Shown here in pieces: positions 5,438 to 8,673 of a stretch of DNA of 8,673 nt. The notes under the pieces are model-generated. The model saw only the letters and a program-made list of their open reading frames with translations. It did no database searches and was not told the DNA's origin. The stretch is from CAYJXJ01 sp964374095 (GTDB lineage: Bacteria > Elusimicrobiota > Elusimicrobia > UBA1565 > UBA9628): NCBI GenBank assembly GCA_964374095.1, contig CAYJXJ010000188.1, positions 1-8,673 on the forward strand. The letters are read 5' to 3'. The translations under genes were made by a program, and so were the position numbers. Numbering within the stretch: position 1 is the first letter of the stretch; every line of letters begins with the position of its first letter.

Positions 5438-6589
5438 CTAGCCGGAGTAGCCGAACTCCTTCAGGGCTCGCGGGTCCTTGCGCCAGTTCTGCCGGACCTT
5501 GATCCGCAGCTCGAGGCGGACCGGGCGGCCGAGGAATGTCTCGAGCGATTGCTCCGAGCGTTGGGTCAGCGCGCGGATCATCTGCCCCTGCTTGCCGATC
5601 AGGATGCCCTTCTGGCTCTCCCGTTCCGCGAACACGGTGGCGAAGACCTCATCGGGCTCGCCCTTGGTTTCGCGAAAGACTTCGATCACCACGGCGCAGG
5701 CGTGGGGAATCTCTTCCTGGAACAGTTCGAAGATCTGTTCGCGGATGATTTCCGCGGCATAGAAACGCTCCCAGCGGTCCGAAAGCTGATTGCGGGGATA
5801 GAAGGCTTCCGCTGCGGGGAGCCGGCCGATGATGTCTCTCAGGAGGCCATCGACGCCGGCCCCGGCCTTGGCGGAGACGCGATGGACGGCGCAGGGTTTG
5901 AGCCCCTCGCGCCATGCCGCCTCGGTCTCATCGAGCTTCGGGGGGTTGAGGTCGATTTTATTAACAACAAGAACGACCGGCACGTTGGGGTTTAACAGCG
6001 CGGCGATTTCCCGCAGGCCTTCGGCCTGCGGGGGCTGATCGACCAGAAGAACGATGACGTCGGCGTCGGAGCGCAGGGCCGAGCGCGCGGCCTGCAAAAG
6101 ACTTTTCTGCAAGGGGTCCTGGGGTTGGGTCAGCAGGCCCGGCGTGTCGAGGAAGCAGAGTTGGTAGTCGGGCCCGTTCAAGATGCCCAGTATCTTGTGC
6201 CGCGTGGTCTGCGGTTTTGGCGAAACGATGGAGAGCTTCGATTTGAGGAAGGCGTTGAGGAGCGTCGACTTGCCTACGTTGGGCCGGCCCGCGAGCGTGA
6301 CGAAGCCGGCGCGGAAAGGGGCGTCGGAGGCGCTCTCTGAAATGTTAGCGGACCGGGACGCAGGCCCCGTGGCCGGAATTCCAGCGGCGGCAGGCGCCGT
6401 AGCCGCTCTCGGATTTTTCTTCCTCCTCGGCCGCAAAACTGAACTCGGCGCTCGCTTGACGGGCCGGGGGACAGGCCGGTACCGCGGGAAGTTCCCAGGT
6501 TCCGGCTTGGTCCAGAAGTTGAGAGAGCGAGGAGGCTTGAACGGCCCGGCGGCGGCGATGACGGCGGCAAGGAGGGTGGCGGGAATCAT
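5438..6589 (-). CDS. era: GTPase Era with N-terminal extension
   Basis: Era is an essential Ras-like GTPase that binds the 3' end of 16S rRNA through a KH domain and helps mature the 30S subunit. All GTPase boxes are present: G1 GRPNVGKS 101-108, G2 in KPQTTRHKI (T128/T129), G3 DTPG 148-151, G4 NKID 210-213 and G5 SAK 239-241. The KH domain follows, with the GKQG loop at 332-335. The core from ~93 to 383 matches the usual ~300-residue protein. In front of it lie about 92 extra residues: a short hydrophobic stretch (IPATLLAAVIAAAGPF), then a Pro/Arg/Lys-rich region (RPVPRPVKRAP, RPRRKKNPRAA). Between ATG 6589 and the core the only other possible in-frame start is a single TTG. The promoter position favours ATG 6589. 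The lipoprotein gene follows after one base. Confidence 0.93.
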   Translation of the reverse strand: MIPATLLAAVIAAAGPFKPPRSLNFWTKPEPGNFPRYRPVPRPVKRAPSSVLRPRRKKNPRAATAPAAAGIPATGPASRSANISESASDAPFRAGFVTLAGRPNVGKSTLLNAFLKSKLSIVSPKPQTTRHKILGILNGPDYQLCFLDTPGLLTQPQDPLQKSLLQAARSALRSDADVIVLLVDQPPQAEGLREIAALLNPNVPVVLVVNKIDLNPPKLDETEAAWREGLKPCAVHRVSAKAGAGVDGLLRDIIGRLPAAEAFYPRNQLSDRWERFYAAEIIREQIFELFQEEIPHACAVVIEVFRETKGEPDEVFATVFAERESQKGILIGKQGQMIRALTQRSEQSLETFLGRPVRLELRIKVRQNWRKDPRALKEFGYSG

Positions 6590-6595
6590 GAGTCT

Positions 6596-6604
6596 ATTAT
6601 AGCA
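6596..6604 (-). promoter_or_regulatory. Extended -10 promoter of era, leaderless arrangement
   Basis: On the minus strand TGCTATAAT (6604-6596) is a perfect -10 box with the extended TG motif. It ends six bases before the era ATG at 6589. Transcription would begin at or next to the ATG, giving a leaderless mRNA. No ribosome-binding site and no TTGACA-like -35 are visible, which fits an extended -10 promoter. The box shares GCTATAAT with the one before speA. Confidence 0.6.
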
Positions 6605-6654
6605 CCCGGAAAGGCCGCTTGACCCTCCCGGCCTGGAATGAGTAAAGGTAATGC

Positions 6655-7425
6655 GTGAGCTCATCCCTGGAGATAAAGGAGGAAGGCCTGGTCGCGCGCC
6701 TGACCCTCAATCGTCCGGATTGCCTCAATGCCTTGGATTGGGGGCTCGCCGGAGAATTCCGGGGAGCGGTCTCGCGCCTGTCCCGCTCGCGAGCCCGGGT
6801 GGTGATCCTGTCCGGTGCGGGCCGCGCCTTCTGCGCCGGGGGCGATCTCGGATTCATCGAGGGAAACCGCCGTCTGCCGGTGAAGACCCTCGTGCCCCGC
6901 ATGCGGCGCTTCTACGGTTCGTTCCTCGCCCTCCGCGATGTCCCTCAAATCACCATCGCCCAAATCAATGGGCCCGCCATTGGAGCCGGGCTATGTCTGG
7001 CTCTGGCCTGCGACCTGCGCACGGTCCTGACGGGAGCGAGGCTGGCGATCAACTTCTCGCGCCTCGGGCTGGCCGCGGGAATGGGGGCCTGGCCCTTGGC
7101 CAAGGCCGCGCTCGGGGATTCCCGTGCCCGGGAACTCCTCATGACCGGCCGGGACTTCACCGGAGCCGAATTGCATCGCTGGGGAGCGGCGAGCCTGAGC
7201 TGCCGCTCGCTTCGCGAATTGGAACGGCGGACCGCTCGGCTGGCGTCCGCGGCCGCCTCCGGCTCTCGCCAGATGCTCCGCGCCCTGCGCGCCGAGATCA
7301 GGCTCGGCGAGCCGCTCGGGGAGTGGCTTTCCTACGAGGCGAGGACCCAGGCCGCGTCCTTCAAGGCTCCGGACCTGGCCGAAGGGCTCGCGGCTCTTAA
7401 AGAGCGTCGGCCTCCTCGGTTCTAG
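6655..7425 (+). CDS. Crotonase-fold (enoyl-CoA hydratase/isomerase family) protein
   Basis: The 256-residue length and sequence fit the crotonase superfamily, which binds acyl-CoA and stabilises an enolate in an oxyanion hole. Visible parts: the N-terminal beta strand with LTLNRPDCLNAL (16-27); the CoA/oxyanion segment SGAGRAFCAGGDL (53-65); the second oxyanion helix INGPAIGAGLCLALACD (104-120); NFSRLGLAAGMGA (133-145); and the usual helical C-terminus. Aligned by eye with mammalian mitochondrial hydratase, the two catalytic glutamates (E144 and E164) correspond to C114 and F134. Ordinary hydration of enoyl-CoA is therefore unlikely, and the true reaction is unknown. It starts at GTG 6655 with AAAGG six or seven bases upstream. 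It is divergent from era across 65 bases and converges on the formate dehydrogenase gene. No other fatty-acid gene is nearby. Confidence 0.85.
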   Translation: MSSSLEIKEEGLVARLTLNRPDCLNALDWGLAGEFRGAVSRLSRSRARVVILSGAGRAFCAGGDLGFIEGNRRLPVKTLVPRMRRFYGSFLALRDVPQITIAQINGPAIGAGLCLALACDLRTVLTGARLAINFSRLGLAAGMGAWPLAKAALGDSRARELLMTGRDFTGAELHRWGAASLSCRSLRELERRTARLASAAASGSRQMLRALRAEIRLGEPLGEWLSYEARTQAASFKAPDLAEGLAALKERRPPRF

Positions 7426-7488
7426 CACCCGTGCTCCGTCCACGGCGGGACCCCCGGGGCTTAAGCTGAAATCCCTGAGGGCAGGCTC

Positions 7489-8583
7489 CTATCCTCTCGT
7501 GAACCGTGCCGCTTCCTCCGAGCCGCCGGTAGCGTCGCCGGCGCTATAGGAATGCGCGCCTGCTCCGGCCAGTTTGCCGTCGTCGACAATCAGATATTCG
7601 TTGCGAATGGGGCGACCCTCAAACCAGCACTCCAGTATTTCGCGGACGCCGGCGGAATAGCGCGCCTGTGCCGATAGACTCGTTCCGGAAGTATGCGGCG
7701 TCATGCCATGGTGCGGCATCGTCCGCCACGGGTGGTCCTTCGGCGCCGGCTGCGGGAACCCGACATCGCCGGCGTAACCGGCGAGCTGGCCGCTCTTGAG
7801 CGCCCTGGCGATCGCATCCCGGTCGCAGATCTTGCCGCGCGCCGTGTTGACGATATACGCGCCACGCTTCATCTTGGCGATGAGCGCCTCATTGAACATA
7901 TGCTCGGTCTCGGGGTGCAGCGGGCAATTGATCGTAACCACATCGCACACGCGCACCATCGACTCCACGTCCGGGTGGTAGGTCACGTTCAGCTCCCTCT
8001 CGAGCGGCTCCGGAAGCCGGTGCCGGTCGGTGTAGTGGAGCTTGACATCGAACGCCTTCAGCCGCTTGAGCACCGCCGAGCCGATGCGTCCGGCGGCGAC
8101 CGTTCCGACATGCATTCCTTCCAGATCGTAGGACCGGGCGACGCAGTCGGCGATATTCCAGCCCTCGTTCACGACCCACTGGTAGGACGGAATGTAATTG
8201 CGCACGAGCGCCAGGATCATCATCACAACGTGCTCGGACACGCTGATGCTGTTGGAATAGGTGACTTCGCAAACCGTGAGACGGTGCTCGATCGCGGCTT
8301 GAAGATCGACATGATCCGAGCCGATCCCGGCGGTGATCGCCAGCTTCAGTTTCGAGGCCTTGACCATCCGTTGCGCCGTCAGGTAAGCGGGCCAGAACGG
8401 CTGTGAGATCACGATCTCCGCATTCGGCAGCTCTCGCTCAAAAACGGAGTTTGCGCCGTCCTTATCCGAGGTCACGACCAGCGTGTGCCCGCGTTCCTCA
8501 AGAAATTTACGCAGCCCGAGCTCCCCCGAGACACTGCCCAAAAGCGCCCCCCGCTTGAAATCGATTTTCTTCGGCGACGGCAA
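7489..8583 (-). CDS. fdh: NAD-dependent formate dehydrogenase, 5' end disrupted
   Basis: This D-2-hydroxyacid-dehydrogenase-family enzyme oxidises formate to CO2 with NAD+ and has no metal cofactor. From the TTG at 8583 it gives 364 residues that match, apparently without gaps, my recollection of the ~400-residue Pseudomonas sp. 101 enzyme, with an offset of 35. Conserved: GSVSGELGLRKFLE near the start, N111 (N146), the Rossmann motif GTVAAGRIG (160-168), YTDRHR (184-189) with D186 (D221), R249 in NTARGK (R284), Q278 (Q313) and H297 in MTPHTSG (H332). The matching frame continues upstream to 8643 (KSYSRDDVPTLERYPDGQ), but no ATG or GTG lies in it, and a TAG sits at 8646-8644 where the family has Tyr15. 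It is either a decaying gene or starts at a weak TTG. Two lines counted by hand are 53-57% G+C, well below the neighbours, which suggests horizontal transfer. Confidence 0.88.
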   Translation of the reverse strand: MPSPKKIDFKRGALLGSVSGELGLRKFLEERGHTLVVTSDKDGANSVFERELPNAEIVISQPFWPAYLTAQRMVKASKLKLAITAGIGSDHVDLQAAIEHRLTVCEVTYSNSISVSEHVVMMILALVRNYIPSYQWVVNEGWNIADCVARSYDLEGMHVGTVAAGRIGSAVLKRLKAFDVKLHYTDRHRLPEPLERELNVTYHPDVESMVRVCDVVTINCPLHPETEHMFNEALIAKMKRGAYIVNTARGKICDRDAIARALKSGQLAGYAGDVGFPQPAPKDHPWRTMPHHGMTPHTSGTSLSAQARYSAGVREILECWFEGRPIRNEYLIVDDGKLAGAGAHSYSAGDATGGSEEAARFTRG

Positions 8584-8653
8584 GGTCTGGCCGTCGGGAT
8601 AGCGTTCCAGCGTGGGAACATCATCGCGAGAATACGATTTCGGCTACGGCGTC

Positions 8654-8659
8654 ATTATA
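8654..8659 (-). promoter_or_regulatory. TATAAT upstream of the formate dehydrogenase gene
   Basis: A perfect TATAAT is read on the minus strand about 70 bases before the TTG at 8583. Any -35 box would lie at or beyond the window edge. Unlike the boxes before era and speA, no start codon lies just downstream. It may be a genuine promoter or a chance remnant of the lost N-terminal coding region. Confidence 0.25.
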
Positions 8660-8673
8660 CGGTTGCGGACGGC

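Noticed and set aside
4678..5995. Overlapping plus-strand open frames opposite the lipoprotein gene and era
   Set aside because: No motif, no ribosome-binding site and antisense-type composition. The minus-strand genes explain the sequence.
6619..6652. Possible promoter for the crotonase gene starting from TTGACC at 6619-6624
   Set aside because: At the proper spacing the -10 candidate is only GTAAAG, a poor match, so I do not call it.
7426..7488. Small palindromes between the crotonase and formate dehydrogenase genes (AGCAC/GTGCT at 7424-7435, CCCCGGGG at 7452-7459)
   Set aside because: The stems are very short, the loops tight and there is no T-tract, so no terminator is claimed. Such short palindromes are common in GC-rich DNA.
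7693..8406. Plus-strand open frame of 237 codons opposite the formate dehydrogenase
   Set aside because: It is rich in Arg, His and Asp and has no recognisable motif. It is the mirror of a confidently identified gene.
1..8673. CRISPR arrays, tRNA, rRNA or complete insertion sequences
   Set aside because: No regularly spaced repeats, cloverleaf-like segments, conserved rRNA stretches or transposase genes with terminal repeats were seen in reading both strands.

Overview
The window is GC-rich bacterial DNA: hand-counted lines run about 67-77% G+C in the core genes, against 53-57% in two lines of the last gene. It reads as chromosomal housekeeping sequence with a decayed mobile-element scar at the left and a probably acquired gene at the right. 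The phylum cannot be fixed from this. Leaderless-looking GCTATAAT promoters and the gene mix would suit a high-GC environmental lineage such as Elusimicrobiota or a deltaproteobacterial-type group, but that is a weak guess.

Layout. Positions 1-404 hold two broken pieces of a phage/integron-type tyrosine recombinase, both on the minus strand. The C-terminal piece (404-297) lies upstream of the N-terminal piece (142-38). About 150 bases separate them, and two perfect palindromes lie where the N-terminal piece ends. A hypothetical minus-strand gene (886-401) follows. Its reading frame becomes ambiguous in its GC-rich 3' third. Its best start codon overlaps the start codon of a divergent plus-strand gene (885-2471) encoding a long coiled-coil protein with a threonine-motif tail. 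Next come speA (2505-4475, biosynthetic arginine decarboxylase) and, converging on it with one base between stop codons, a lipoprotein gene (5436-4477). The lipoprotein gene lies directly behind era (6589-5438, ribosome-assembly GTPase) and probably shares its transcript. A crotonase-fold gene (6655-7425) diverges from era. The window ends with an NAD-dependent formate dehydrogenase gene (8583-7489) whose 5' end is disrupted.

How the genes relate. era and the lipoprotein gene form the only clear operon. speA and era both have a TATAAT box only 6-8 bases before the ATG, which predicts leaderless mRNAs. The crotonase lacks both glutamates used by enoyl-CoA hydratase. The formate dehydrogenase keeps its catalytic residues but has an in-frame stop where family members have a conserved N-terminal tyrosine.

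I see no coherent new multi-gene system. The most unusual points are the order-swapped recombinase scar with its palindromes, the repeated threonine motifs in the coiled-coil tail, the leaderless promoter pair, the N-terminal extension of Era and the broken formate dehydrogenase start.
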